From contig JAABSO010000014.1 of NCBI GenBank assembly GCA_011390335.1, forward strand, positions 1 to 64,000: a DNA stretch of 64,000 bases, read 5' to 3'. The stretch comes from Desulfotignum sp. Its GTDB lineage: Bacteria; Desulfobacterota; Desulfobacteria; Desulfobacterales; Desulfobacteraceae. Below, piece after piece: positions 37,198-45,908 of the stretch. Positions within the stretch are counted from its first letter, which is position 1. Each line of letters starts with the position of its first letter. Both the position numbers and the translations under genes were made by a program. The notes below the pieces were generated by a model. That model did not search any database and was not told the DNA's origin. It saw only the letters and a program-made list of their open reading frames with translations.

Positions 37198-39129
37198 ATG
37201 GCGCGGTTAGAAACGCCTGAAGCCCTGGAAAGCTTCAGACAGGAAATATTATCCAGAAGAGATCCTGACAATCCCTGTGTGTCCATCTGTGCCGGTGCCG
37301 GGTGTGTGGCATCCGGAGCCGATGAGGTCATCGCTGCATTTCAAAAAGAGATCACGGACCAGGATCTGTCAGCACGTGTCTCCACTAAAGGCACCGGGTG
37401 CCCGGGATTCTGTGAGCAGGGGCCCATTGTGGTGATCTATCCCGAAGAGATCTGCTATCTCCAGGTTGCGGCAAAGGATGTGCCTGAAATTGTCGAACAG
37501 ACCATCAAAAACAAACAGGTGGTGGAACGGCTGTGCTACCAGGATCCTGCAACCGGAGAGCGGGCGGTCAAAGAGTCGGATATCTCCTTTTACAAAGCCC
37601 AGCAGCGCACGGTTTTGTGCAACAATATCAAGATAGATTCCAAAAGCATTGATGACTATATCGCTTTGGGCGGGTATGCCGCCCTTGCCAAAGCGTTAGG
37701 GCAGATGACCGACCTGGAAGTGTTAGAAGAGGTGAAAAAATCCAATATCCGGGGCCGTGGCGGGGCCGGCTTTCCCGCCGGCAGAAAATGGGAAGGTTCC
37801 AGAAATGCGGATGACCCGGTCAAATATGTGATAGTCAATGCAGATGAAGGAGATCCCGGGGCTTTCATGGACCGGGCGCTTCTGGAAGGCAATCCCCATT
37901 CCATCCTGGAGGGCCTGATCCTGGGCGGCTATGCTGTCAAAGCCCATGAAGGGTATTTTTATGTGCGCCAGGAATATCCCCTGGCAGTAAAAAATATCCA
38001 CCTGGCCATTAAGCAGGCCGAAGAATATGGCCTTTTGGGTGAAAACATCCTGGGATCCGGCTTTGACTTCAAGGTGATTGTTCACCAGGGGGCAGGAGCG
38101 TTTGTGTGCGGAGAATCCACAGCGCTCATGACCTCCCTGGAAGGCAAGGCAGGGGAACCCAGACCCAAGTATGTCCGGTCCAATGTCAAAGGGTTGTGGG
38201 AAAAACCCTCGGTGCTCAACAATGTGGAGACCTGGGCCAATATTCCCCTGATCATCAACAACGGGGCTGACTGGTTCACTTCAGTGGGCACGGACAGCTC
38301 CAAGGGTACCAAGATCTTTTCTTTGGTGGGAAAGATCACCAATACCGGACTGGTGGAAGTGCCCATGGGCATGACCCTCAAAGAGATCATCTATGATATC
38401 GGCGGCGGTATTCCCAAAAAAAAGAAATTCAAGGCTGTCCAGACCGGCGGACCGTCCGGAGGATGTATTCCGGAACACCTGCTGGATCTGCAGGTGGGAT
38501 TTGACGAGCTGACCAAGGCCGGCTCCATGATGGGGTCCGGCGGAATGATCGTCTTGGACGAAGACACCTGCATGGTGGATGTGGCAAGGTATTTCATTGC
38601 GTTCCTCACCGATGAATCCTGCGGTAAGTGCGTGCCCTGCAGAGAGGGCCTGCGCCAGATGCACCGGATCCTGACCAACATCACACAGGGAAAAGGAAAA
38701 AAAGGGGACATCGAACTGCTGGAGGAGTTGTCCGAAACCGCGGTGGAAGCTTCCTTATGCGCCCTGGGCAAAAGTGCGCCCAACCCGTTTTTAAGCACGC
38801 TGAAATATTTTCGGGATGAATATGAGGCCCATATTGACCACAAGCGCTGTCCGGCCCTGTCCTGCAAGCAATTGATTTCATTTTACATTGATCCGGACAA
38901 GTGCACAGGCTGCGGCACCTGCCGCAAGCAGTGCCCGGTGGACGCCATAGACGGGGACAAAAAACTTATACACATCATTGACCAGGACAAATGTACCCGG
39001 TGCGGCACCTGTTTTGAGGTGTGCCCGCCCAAATTTTCTTCCGTGATCAAACTGTCGGGCGAGCCGGTGCCGGACCCTGTGGCCCCGGAAGAGCGAACCA
39101 TTCGAAAAAAGACAAAAGAGAAAGGTTAG
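37198..39129 (+). CDS. bamH: NuoF-like flavoprotein subunit BamH
   Basis: 643 residues. An N-terminal thioredoxin-like extension carries CAGAGCVASGADEV and CPGFCEQGP. The NADH/FMN domain has IRGRGGAGFPAGRKWE and NADEGDPGAFMDR, followed by CGESTALMTSLEG. The [4Fe-4S] site is ESCGKCVPCREG, and two ferredoxin clusters end the protein (CTGCGTCRKQCPVDAI and CTRCGTCFEVCPPK). This domain order equals NADP-reducing-hydrogenase HndC/NuoF fusions. It would bind NAD(H) and FMN. It starts nine bases after bamG. Confidence 0.93.
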   Translation: MARLETPEALESFRQEILSRRDPDNPCVSICAGAGCVASGADEVIAAFQKEITDQDLSARVSTKGTGCPGFCEQGPIVVIYPEEICYLQVAAKDVPEIVEQTIKNKQVVERLCYQDPATGERAVKESDISFYKAQQRTVLCNNIKIDSKSIDDYIALGGYAALAKALGQMTDLEVLEEVKKSNIRGRGGAGFPAGRKWEGSRNADDPVKYVIVNADEGDPGAFMDRALLEGNPHSILEGLILGGYAVKAHEGYFYVRQEYPLAVKNIHLAIKQAEEYGLLGENILGSGFDFKVIVHQGAGAFVCGESTALMTSLEGKAGEPRPKYVRSNVKGLWEKPSVLNNVETWANIPLIINNGADWFTSVGTDSSKGTKIFSLVGKITNTGLVEVPMGMTLKEIIYDIGGGIPKKKKFKAVQTGGPSGGCIPEHLLDLQVGFDELTKAGSMMGSGGMIVLDEDTCMVDVARYFIAFLTDESCGKCVPCREGLRQMHRILTNITQGKGKKGDIELLEELSETAVEASLCALGKSAPNPFLSTLKYFRDEYEAHIDHKRCPALSCKQLISFYIDPDKCTGCGTCRKQCPVDAIDGDKKLIHIIDQDKCTRCGTCFEVCPPKFSSVIKLSGEPVPDPVAPEERTIRKKTKEKG

Positions 39130-39135
39130 GTCATC

Positions 39136-39753
39136 ATGGGTGATATACAATTTGAGATCGATGGGCAAACCGTGACAGCGGATTCGGGCATGACCGTTCT
39201 GGAGGCCGCCCAGAAGGAAGGAATCTATATTCCCACCCTGTGTCACCATGAAAAACTGGAACCGTTCGGCGGATGCCGGCTGTGTATCGTGGAGGTGGAG
39301 GACCGGGGTTGGACAAAGTATGTGGTCTCCTGCGTATTTCCGGCGGCAAAGGATATCATTGTCAGAACCCGGTCTGAGAAGGTGGACCGGCTGCGCAAAA
39401 CCATCATCGAGCTGCTCATGGCCCATGCACCGGATGCACCGGACCTTATGAAACTCGCCAAAGAATACAATGCTGATCCCAACCGGTATGAACGGGACGC
39501 ATCTTTTTGCATCCATTGCGGCCTGTGTGTGCGGTACTGCGCAGAAGTGGCCGGCAAAAACGCCTTAGGGTTCGTGGACCGGGGAATCAACAAGGAGATC
39601 AGCTTTGTGCCGGAAATTGCGGCACAAGTGTGCAATGACTGCAAGGAATGTTTTCCCCTGTGCCCCACTTCCTATCTCCAGGCAGCCTTCGTTTACACCC
39701 AGGCCCTGTCATTTCCGGATGCCGTAAAAACGGGACAGTCAGCCGGAAAATAG
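39136..39753 (+). CDS. bamI: NuoG-like iron-sulfur subunit BamI
   Basis: 205 residues corresponding only to the N-terminal iron-sulfur part of NuoG. [2Fe-2S] ligands are Cys36, Cys47, Cys50 and Cys66 (LCHHEKLEPFGGCRLC, SCVF), then a region with FCIHCGLCVRYCAEVAG and a second set CNDCKECFPLCPT for [4Fe-4S] clusters. The large molybdopterin-like domain of NuoG is absent, as in known BamI. It begins six bases after bamH. The last gene of the contiguous bam order; fdhD follows after 26 bases. Confidence 0.9.
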   Translation: MGDIQFEIDGQTVTADSGMTVLEAAQKEGIYIPTLCHHEKLEPFGGCRLCIVEVEDRGWTKYVVSCVFPAAKDIIVRTRSEKVDRLRKTIIELLMAHAPDAPDLMKLAKEYNADPNRYERDASFCIHCGLCVRYCAEVAGKNALGFVDRGINKEISFVPEIAAQVCNDCKECFPLCPTSYLQAAFVYTQALSFPDAVKTGQSAGK

Positions 39754-39779
39754 CCGGCTTTCAATAAGGATATAACCGG

Positions 39780-40616
39780 GTGGACAATAAAAAAAATACC
39801 CAGCACTTTACGGTATTCAAATGCCGGTCAAAATCCTGCGAACCGGTTCCCATGGAATTGATAGGGGAAGAGCCGTTTTTGATCCGCATTGAAGACAAGT
39901 CCTATTCCGTTGTCATGCGGACCCCGGGGAATGAAATCCGGCATGCTGCCGGATTCTGCTTAGGCGAAGGTCTGGTGAACACACCCGGGGATATTAAAAC
40001 CATGGGATATGATGTTAACCTGGACCCCAATGTCATTGATGTCTGGCTCACACCGGAACGGCGGAGCAAAGTGGGCTATCTTCTCAAACGAAAAGGGTTT
40101 GTCAGCCAGACCAGCTGCGGTATCTGCGGCAAGGAGATGCTCAGAGACATTCAGTCGGCGGTGCAGCCGGCCCCGGACGGGTTCACCTTTTCCTTGCACC
40201 AGGCTTTTGGCTGTATTGCGGCATTGTCAAAAAATCAGAAATTTTACCAGCGCACCCGGGGCTCCCATGCAGCGTTGCTGTTTGGGAAAACAGGTGATAT
40301 ACTGGCCTTTGCAGAAGATGTGGGCCGGCACAACGCTCTGGACAAAGCCATTGGAAAGGCCTTTCTGGATCACACCCTGGACCGGGCCCGGATCCTGGTG
40401 CTGTCCTCGCGGATCAGCTATGAACTGGTACAGAAAGCGGCCCGGGCACGTATCCCGGTGATGATATCCAATTCCCGGCCCACAGCCCTGGCTGCCCGGA
40501 TGGGGGACTCACTGAATATGACCCTGGCTTTTCCTACAGGGAGTGAACAGCTCATGGTGGTGTGCGGGGAAAACCGGATTATCCAGGATAATAACAACAT
40601 ACGGGTGACATCCTGA
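39780..40616 (+). CDS. fdhD: Sulfurtransferase FdhD
   Basis: 278 residues with the FdhD sulfur-carrying pair Cys113 and Cys116 in QTSCGICGKEM, plus RTPGNEIRHAAGFCLGEG and the C-terminal AEDVGRHNALDKAIG. FdhD moves sulfur from the cysteine desulfurase to the bis-MGD cofactor of formate dehydrogenase. Here it stands 26 bases after bamI and 46 before etfB, so it is likely in the bam transcript. That raises the question whether it serves BamB's tungsten cofactor or a formate dehydrogenase encoded elsewhere. Start is GTG at 39780 with AAGGA upstream. Confidence 0.92.
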   Translation: MDNKKNTQHFTVFKCRSKSCEPVPMELIGEEPFLIRIEDKSYSVVMRTPGNEIRHAAGFCLGEGLVNTPGDIKTMGYDVNLDPNVIDVWLTPERRSKVGYLLKRKGFVSQTSCGICGKEMLRDIQSAVQPAPDGFTFSLHQAFGCIAALSKNQKFYQRTRGSHAALLFGKTGDILAFAEDVGRHNALDKAIGKAFLDHTLDRARILVLSSRISYELVQKAARARIPVMISNSRPTALAARMGDSLNMTLAFPTGSEQLMVVCGENRIIQDNNNIRVTS

Positions 40617-40662
40617 AAAACAGGACAACCCCGGATATGAGCCAAATATTAAGGAGGAACCA

Positions 40663-41445
40663 TTGAAAATTCTGACAACTGTAAAAAAAGTCGTTGATGT
40701 GGAATTGAATATCCACGTGGAAAACGGCGCGATTGTGGAAAAAGGGCTGCAATATGTGATCAATGCCTGGGATGAAAATGCAGTGGAAGCTGCTGTTCAG
40801 CTCAAGGAGGCAAACAAGGCGGAAACCACCCTGGTATCTTTGGGCAGCGGAGACAATACCGATATTATCCGCAAATGCTATGCCATGGGCATTGACAATG
40901 CGATTCACATCGATGATCCAGCCCTTGCAAAAGCCGATTCCCCCACCTTTGCAAAGGTCTTGCAAAAAGTGTATGAGGCAGGGGATTATGACCTGGTGAT
41001 CGCCGGCAAACAGGCCCAGGACACGGACGCAGGCCAGGCCGGCATCATGCTGGGTGAGTTTTTGGGCATTCCCTGTGTCAGCAATGTGATCGAGATCAAA
41101 GTGACCGATGATACCCACATCCAGGTGTCCCGGCTGGGGGATGCAGGCACGGAAATCGTCGATGTGACCCTGCCTGCCGTGATAACGGTGAGTGACAGCA
41201 TCAATGAACCCCGGCTGCCGGCCATGCGGGGCATCATGATGGCCAAGAAAAAGAAAATCACTGTCATGGACCTGGCCGGCCTTGGTACCTCTGTTGAAGA
41301 GATCGGGGGCACCGCACCCACATCCGGTATTGTGGAGTTCATGCCCACACAAAAACGCAAGGGTGGACAAAAGTTTGAAGGTGATCCGGCCGAGATAACC
41401 GCCCAGGTGGTGCAGCTGCTGGTAAATGAGGCAAAGGTTTTATAA
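40663..41445 (+). CDS. etfB: Electron transfer flavoprotein beta subunit (first pair)
   Basis: 260 residues of EtfB: KILTTVKKVVDVELNI at the start, INAWDENAVEAAVQLKEA, and the AMP-binding GKQAQDTDAGQAGIMLGEF region, then LPAVITVSDSINEPRLPAMRGIMMAKKKKI. It carries AMP or a second FAD. TTG at 40663 is the start, supported by AAGGAGG. It forms a pair with etfA at 41540 and with the membrane oxidoreductase at 42535, an arrangement that conveys acyl-CoA dehydrogenase electrons to menaquinone. Confidence 0.92.
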   Translation: MKILTTVKKVVDVELNIHVENGAIVEKGLQYVINAWDENAVEAAVQLKEANKAETTLVSLGSGDNTDIIRKCYAMGIDNAIHIDDPALAKADSPTFAKVLQKVYEAGDYDLVIAGKQAQDTDAGQAGIMLGEFLGIPCVSNVIEIKVTDDTHIQVSRLGDAGTEIVDVTLPAVITVSDSINEPRLPAMRGIMMAKKKKITVMDLAGLGTSVEEIGGTAPTSGIVEFMPTQKRKGGQKFEGDPAEITAQVVQLLVNEAKVL

Positions 41446-41539
41446 CCGGACGCGCTGACAATATGGCTGCCGTTTAAAGCGTGGACAAAAATACTTATAA
41501 CAAATATCATACCCATATCAAATTGTAAGGATAGTGATT

Positions 41540-42499
41540 ATGACAAATATACTTGTAGTTGCAGATATCAAGCAGGGCGACCTTAAGGGAAGCACTGCCG
41601 AACTGTTGTCAAAGGCCCGGGCCCTGGGTGCTGCCACCGCTGCTGTGGCCGTGGGCAGCAATGTGGCAGATCTGGCCCCCCAGCTGGCTGCGGCAGGATC
41701 AGATACCCAGTATATCGCCGATGACCCGTCTCTGGAGATTTTTTCCGCAGCCCCTTTTGCTGCGGCTGTGGTGGAAGCGGCCAAGGCGTTTTCCGCAGAC
41801 ATGGTCTGGTTCGGCTTTTCCGAAACCGGCAAGGCAGCAGCCCCCAGGGTGGCGGTGCAGCTGGAAGCAGCCTGTGCCACTGAAATCATTGATGTGACCA
41901 TGGACGGGGATGATCAGCATATCGTGCGGCCGGCCATTGCCAACAAGGTGCTCCAGAAGGTGAAAATCAACGTGCCCAAACTGGTGGCGGTGGTGCGGGC
42001 CGGGGCCTTTGAGGCGGACCCGGAAGTGACCGGTACAGAAAACGTGGTCACCCTGGATCCCCCTGAAAAAGACATGGCTGCCGTGGTCAAAGAATTGATC
42101 TCGGATGCCTCCGGAGAGATCGATCTGGCTGATGCGGATATTGTGGTGTCTGTGGGACGGGGCGCCAAAGACCAGGCTGGTGTGGATCTGGTAAAAGATC
42201 TGGCGGATGACCTGGCCGCCGGATTCGGTTCCTCCCGGGCCATGGTGGATGCCGGGTTGATGGCCCACAACAAGCAGGTGGGCCAGACAGGAAAGATCGT
42301 TGCCCCGTCTTTGTATGTGGCTGTGGGCATTTCCGGCGCTATCCAGCATCTGGCAGGCATGAACGGCGCCAAGGTGATTCTGGCGGTGAATAAGGATCCG
42401 GAAGCACCGATTTTTAATGTGGCGGATTTTGGGATTGTCGGGGACCTGTTTGATGTGGTACCATTGCTCAAGGAAGAAATTAAAAAAATACGGGCCTGA
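41540..42499 (+). CDS. etfA: Electron transfer flavoprotein alpha subunit (first pair)
   Basis: About 319 residues. The C-terminal FAD domain has VVSVGRGAKDQAG, GSSRAMVDAGLM, QVGQTGKIVAPSLYVAVGISGAIQHLAG and AVNKDPEAPIFNVADFGIVGD, the EtfA signature. ATG at 41540 is chosen since AAGGA lies eight bases upstream; GTG at 41534 is too close. A 94-base gap separates it from etfB. N-terminal alpha/beta domain normal. Partner of the downstream membrane protein. Confidence 0.93.
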   Translation: MTNILVVADIKQGDLKGSTAELLSKARALGAATAAVAVGSNVADLAPQLAAAGSDTQYIADDPSLEIFSAAPFAAAVVEAAKAFSADMVWFGFSETGKAAAPRVAVQLEAACATEIIDVTMDGDDQHIVRPAIANKVLQKVKINVPKLVAVVRAGAFEADPEVTGTENVVTLDPPEKDMAAVVKELISDASGEIDLADADIVVSVGRGAKDQAGVDLVKDLADDLAAGFGSSRAMVDAGLMAHNKQVGQTGKIVAPSLYVAVGISGAIQHLAGMNGAKVILAVNKDPEAPIFNVADFGIVGDLFDVVPLLKEEIKKIRA

Positions 42500-42534
42500 G
42501 CGCCCCAACCCCAAAATTTGTGCATGAGGTAGAG

Positions 42535-44637
42535 ATGAGTCCCCTGTTTATGACGCTTGTACTTGCGGTGGGTCTGGCCATTTTCGGCCGGACCATGTAT
42601 CAGAGAATCCTTTTGTTGATGGCCCTGGAACCAGCTGACCGGTTCAACCATATCAAAGACCGGCTGAAAAACATGGTGGTCATTGCATTGGGCCAGAAAC
42701 GCCTGGTGGGGCGGAAAAAAGAGCGGGCATCCGGGATCATGCATGCCCTGATATTTTGGGGATTTTGTGTGCTGCTTATCAGGTCCATCACCCTTTACGG
42801 CGAAGGCTATGTCCATGGATTCCAGCTGCCGCTGCTGGGGGAATCCTCCATCCTGGGGTACCTTTACCTGACATTGAAGGATGTCATGGAAGGTATTGTC
42901 CTTATCATGGTGATCTATGCCTTTTACCGCCGCATGGTGGTCAAACCGCCCCGGCTCCACAACACCTGGGAAGCCTATCTGGTACTGGGTCTCATCGGGG
43001 TATTGATGGTATCGGACCTGCTGTATGACGGGGCCCGTTTCATGCTCATCACCGCCCACGGCAATCCAGGAGACCTGCATTATTTTAATAACCCGACATT
43101 CGGTCAGGAATTTCTCTGGACGCCGGTAACGATTGCGGCCGGGAATGTGATATCAGGGTTTTCCCCTGTGGGGCTGGAACGGGTCATGGTGCTGATGTTC
43201 TGGGTCCATATCATCACCCAGCTCACCTTTTTGAACCTTCTGCCCCTGGGCAAGCATTTTCATGTCATCACCTCACTGCCCAATGTGTTCCTTAAACACC
43301 TGGGCTATCCCCATGAAAAGATCAAGCTGCTGGATCTGGAGGATGAATCGGTATGGGAGGACGAGACTTTAGGTGTCAACCATCTGCACCAGCTCAACTG
43401 GAAACAGGGGCTGGATCTTTACACCTGCACCGAGTGCGGCAGGTGCAAAGAGGTGTGTCCCACCTATGTCACGGACAAGCCGCTGAACCTGCATGATTTC
43501 AACGACACCCTCAAGGCGGAGCTTTACGCCAATGCCGACAACCTGATCCTTCGGGCCAAACTGGCCAAAACTTTGACCGGAGATGCCGAAGCTGATGCCA
43601 AAACCAAGGAAAAGATGGCGGTGTTCAAACCTGAAAAAGCCCTGGTGGGAGAGGTCATCGCTTTGGATACCCTGTGGGCCTGTACCACCTGCCGGGCCTG
43701 TGAACAGGTGTGTCCTGTGACCATCGAGCATGTGCCCCGGATCATTGCCCTGCGCCAGGGCCAGACCCTGATGCAGGGAGAATATCCTGAAGAACTCAAC
43801 ACCGCCTTCAAGGGCCTGGAACGTAACGGCAACCCCTGGGGTATCGGGTATGACAAGCGGGCTGACTGGGCTGAGGGCCTGGATGTCAAGCTCATGGCTG
43901 ACCATCCGGATGCCGAATACCTGCTGTGGGTGGGGTGTGCCGGGTCATTTGATGACAGAACCCAGAAGGTGTCCAAGGCCCTGGTGAAAATTCTCAAGGC
44001 AGCAGGGGTGGATTTTGCCATCCTGGGCACCGAGGAAAAATGCACCGGTGATTTTGCCCGCAGGGCCGGTAACGAGATGATGTACCAGATGATGGCCACC
44101 GAAAACATCGAGGTGTTGAACAGCTACAAGGTGAAAAAGATCATTGCCGCCTGTCCCCACTGCCTGAACACCCTGAAGCATGACTATCCCCAGATGGGGG
44201 GCCACTATGAGGTGATCCACCACACGGATTTCATCAACCAGCTGATTACGGACGGTAAAATCAGGGTGAAAAAATCTTTGGCAGGTGTGCTCACCTACCA
44301 TGATCCCTGCTACCTGGGCCGGTACAATGAGATCTATGATGCCCCCAGATCCATTCTGGGCGGCCTGTCCAACCAGGGCCTGTCCGAGCTGCCCCGCCAC
44401 GGAACGGAAAGTTTCTGCTGCGGTGCCGGCGGGGGGCGTATGTGGATGGAGGAAACCATCGGAACCCGCATCAATGTGGAGCGCTCAAAAGAGATCGTGG
44501 CTGAAAAAGCGGAAACCGTGGCAGTGGGCTGCCCCTTCTGCCTGACCATGATCGAGGACGGCATGAAGGAACTGGACAAGGATGAACAGGTAAAAACCAG
44601 GGATATCGCCGAACTGGTGGCAGAACATCTCGCTTAG
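42535..44637 (+). CDS. Membrane FeS oxidoreductase, ETF:menaquinone oxidoreductase type (DUF224)
   Basis: About 700 residues. The N-terminal 270 residues hold about six membrane helices, as in the cytochrome-b-like part of EMO-type proteins, with histidines in GIMHALIFWGF and VHIITQLTFL that could bind heme. Two [4Fe-4S] motifs follow (CTECGRCKEVCPTY and CTTCRACEQVCPV), and two CCG domains end it (DPCYLGRYNEIYDAP and FCCGAGGGRMWMEE). EMO proteins oxidise ETF and reduce menaquinone in fatty- and aromatic-acid degraders. ATG at 42535 with GAGGT just before is preferred to GTG 42520. The hairpin at 44691 follows. Confidence 0.88.
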   Translation: MSPLFMTLVLAVGLAIFGRTMYQRILLLMALEPADRFNHIKDRLKNMVVIALGQKRLVGRKKERASGIMHALIFWGFCVLLIRSITLYGEGYVHGFQLPLLGESSILGYLYLTLKDVMEGIVLIMVIYAFYRRMVVKPPRLHNTWEAYLVLGLIGVLMVSDLLYDGARFMLITAHGNPGDLHYFNNPTFGQEFLWTPVTIAAGNVISGFSPVGLERVMVLMFWVHIITQLTFLNLLPLGKHFHVITSLPNVFLKHLGYPHEKIKLLDLEDESVWEDETLGVNHLHQLNWKQGLDLYTCTECGRCKEVCPTYVTDKPLNLHDFNDTLKAELYANADNLILRAKLAKTLTGDAEADAKTKEKMAVFKPEKALVGEVIALDTLWACTTCRACEQVCPVTIEHVPRIIALRQGQTLMQGEYPEELNTAFKGLERNGNPWGIGYDKRADWAEGLDVKLMADHPDAEYLLWVGCAGSFDDRTQKVSKALVKILKAAGVDFAILGTEEKCTGDFARRAGNEMMYQMMATENIEVLNSYKVKKIIAACPHCLNTLKHDYPQMGGHYEVIHHTDFINQLITDGKIRVKKSLAGVLTYHDPCYLGRYNEIYDAPRSILGGLSNQGLSELPRHGTESFCCGAGGGRMWMEETIGTRINVERSKEIVAEKAETVAVGCPFCLTMIEDGMKELDKDEQVKTRDIAELVAEHLA

Positions 44638-44690
44638 AAAGCCGGGACAGTCAGACTAACAGACAAAAAATAAACAAAATACAGAAACAC

Positions 44691-44732
44691 ACAGGCAAAA
44701 CAAAGATGTAATCCCGTCTTTGTTTTGCCTGT
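44691..44732 (+). terminator. Hairpin after the ETF:quinone oxidoreductase gene
   Basis: Perfect 16-bp inverted repeat ACAGGCAAAACAAAGA (44691-44706) with its complement (44717-44732), ten-base loop, followed by ATTTGTAT rather than a clean T-run. It may terminate or attenuate transcription between the bam-etf unit and the alcohol dehydrogenase. Confidence 0.55.
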
Positions 44733-44754
44733 ATTTGTATCCAGGGAGGTATCC

Positions 44755-45876
44755 ATGCAGTATCATATGCCGTCACGGCTGTATTTCGGACCAGGACAGA
44801 TCCAGAAGCTTTCAACGGTTATTACGGCAAAAAATCCGGTCCTGGTGACGGACAAGGGCGTGGTCCGGGCCGGGCTTGTGGCACCGGTGCTGGACCAGCT
44901 GGGAAAGATCCCGGTATATGACAGCATCGAAGCAAACCCCAAATCCGATACCATCAACAAAATCGCTGCTGAACTGCGGCGGCAAAAGCCGGATCTTGTG
45001 ATCGGCCTGGGGGGCGGCAGTCCTCTGGATGCGGGAAAAGCCCTGGCCCTGCTGGCCACCAATCCGGGAAATATCCAGGACTATGAAGGCAAAGAAAAAT
45101 ATGCAGTTGATCCCCTGCCGTTTGTGGCCATTCCCACCACCTGCGGTACCGGATCAGAGGTCACCTGGGTATCGGTGATAACCGATGTGGACCGCAAATT
45201 CAAGATGAGCATCAAGGGGCCGAAGCTGTATCCGGCTGTATCCATTGTGGATCCGGATCTCATAGCCACTCTGCCTGCACCCATGATCGCGGCCACCGGC
45301 CTGGATGCTTTGACCCATGCTGTGGAAGCCTATCTGGCAAAGCCTGCCACCCTGATCACCGATACCCATGCAGTAAAGGCGGTGGGACTGATCCTGGGAT
45401 CCATTGAAAAGGCCTTTGCCGAGATCCAGAACAATGCCCGGCAAAGAGAAAATCTCATGTACGGTTCCATGGTGGCCGGCCTGGCATTCGGCAATGCCGA
45501 TGTCACAGGGGTGCACTGCATTTCCGAGTCCATCGGAGCTTTGTATGATATTCCCCATGGGGTGGCCAATGCCATGTTCCTGCCCCATGTTCTGGATTAC
45601 AACCTGCCGGCCTGCACACAAAAAATGGCAGTCCTGGCCCGGACCACCGGCATTGATGCCGCATCCGATGACCAGGCAGCAAAAATCTTCATTCAGAAAA
45701 TCAAAGGCCTGTCAAAGGCCCTGGAGATTCCAACGTTCAGCGACCTGCATATCGGATCTGACCAGTTTTCCCTGATTGCCGACATGTCCTGTAAGAACAA
45801 TTCCAATGCATCCAATCCCAGGGACCTGGATTCTGCCGACTACCGGAACATCCTGGAAGCCGCTCTTGGGGCGTAA
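44755..45876 (+). CDS. Iron-containing alcohol dehydrogenase
   Basis: 373 residues of the group III Fe-ADH family: YFGPGQIQKLS, the NAD-binding GLGGGSPLDAGKALALL, PTTCGTGSEVTWVSVI, and metal ligands in TGLDALTHAVEAYL and IPHGVANAMFLPHVLDYN. The start at 44755 is fixed by GGGAGG upstream; the ten earlier in-frame codons overlap the hairpin. The alcohol or aldehyde substrate is unknown. It precedes an acyl-CoA dehydrogenase and second ETF pair on the same strand, perhaps a pathway for a cyclic or branched alcohol or acid. Confidence 0.9.
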   Translation: MQYHMPSRLYFGPGQIQKLSTVITAKNPVLVTDKGVVRAGLVAPVLDQLGKIPVYDSIEANPKSDTINKIAAELRRQKPDLVIGLGGGSPLDAGKALALLATNPGNIQDYEGKEKYAVDPLPFVAIPTTCGTGSEVTWVSVITDVDRKFKMSIKGPKLYPAVSIVDPDLIATLPAPMIAATGLDALTHAVEAYLAKPATLITDTHAVKAVGLILGSIEKAFAEIQNNARQRENLMYGSMVAGLAFGNADVTGVHCISESIGALYDIPHGVANAMFLPHVLDYNLPACTQKMAVLARTTGIDAASDDQAAKIFIQKIKGLSKALEIPTFSDLHIGSDQFSLIADMSCKNNSNASNPRDLDSADYRNILEAALGA

Positions 45877-45908
45877 CCTTCCCGGGAACACACAGCAAAG
45901 GAATGGGT

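Noticed and set aside
41914..43080. Leftward frame of 388 codons across etfA and the membrane oxidoreductase
   Set aside because: It spans two real genes on the other strand and their intergenic gap, and its His/Gln/Pro-rich sequence is typical of a shadow.
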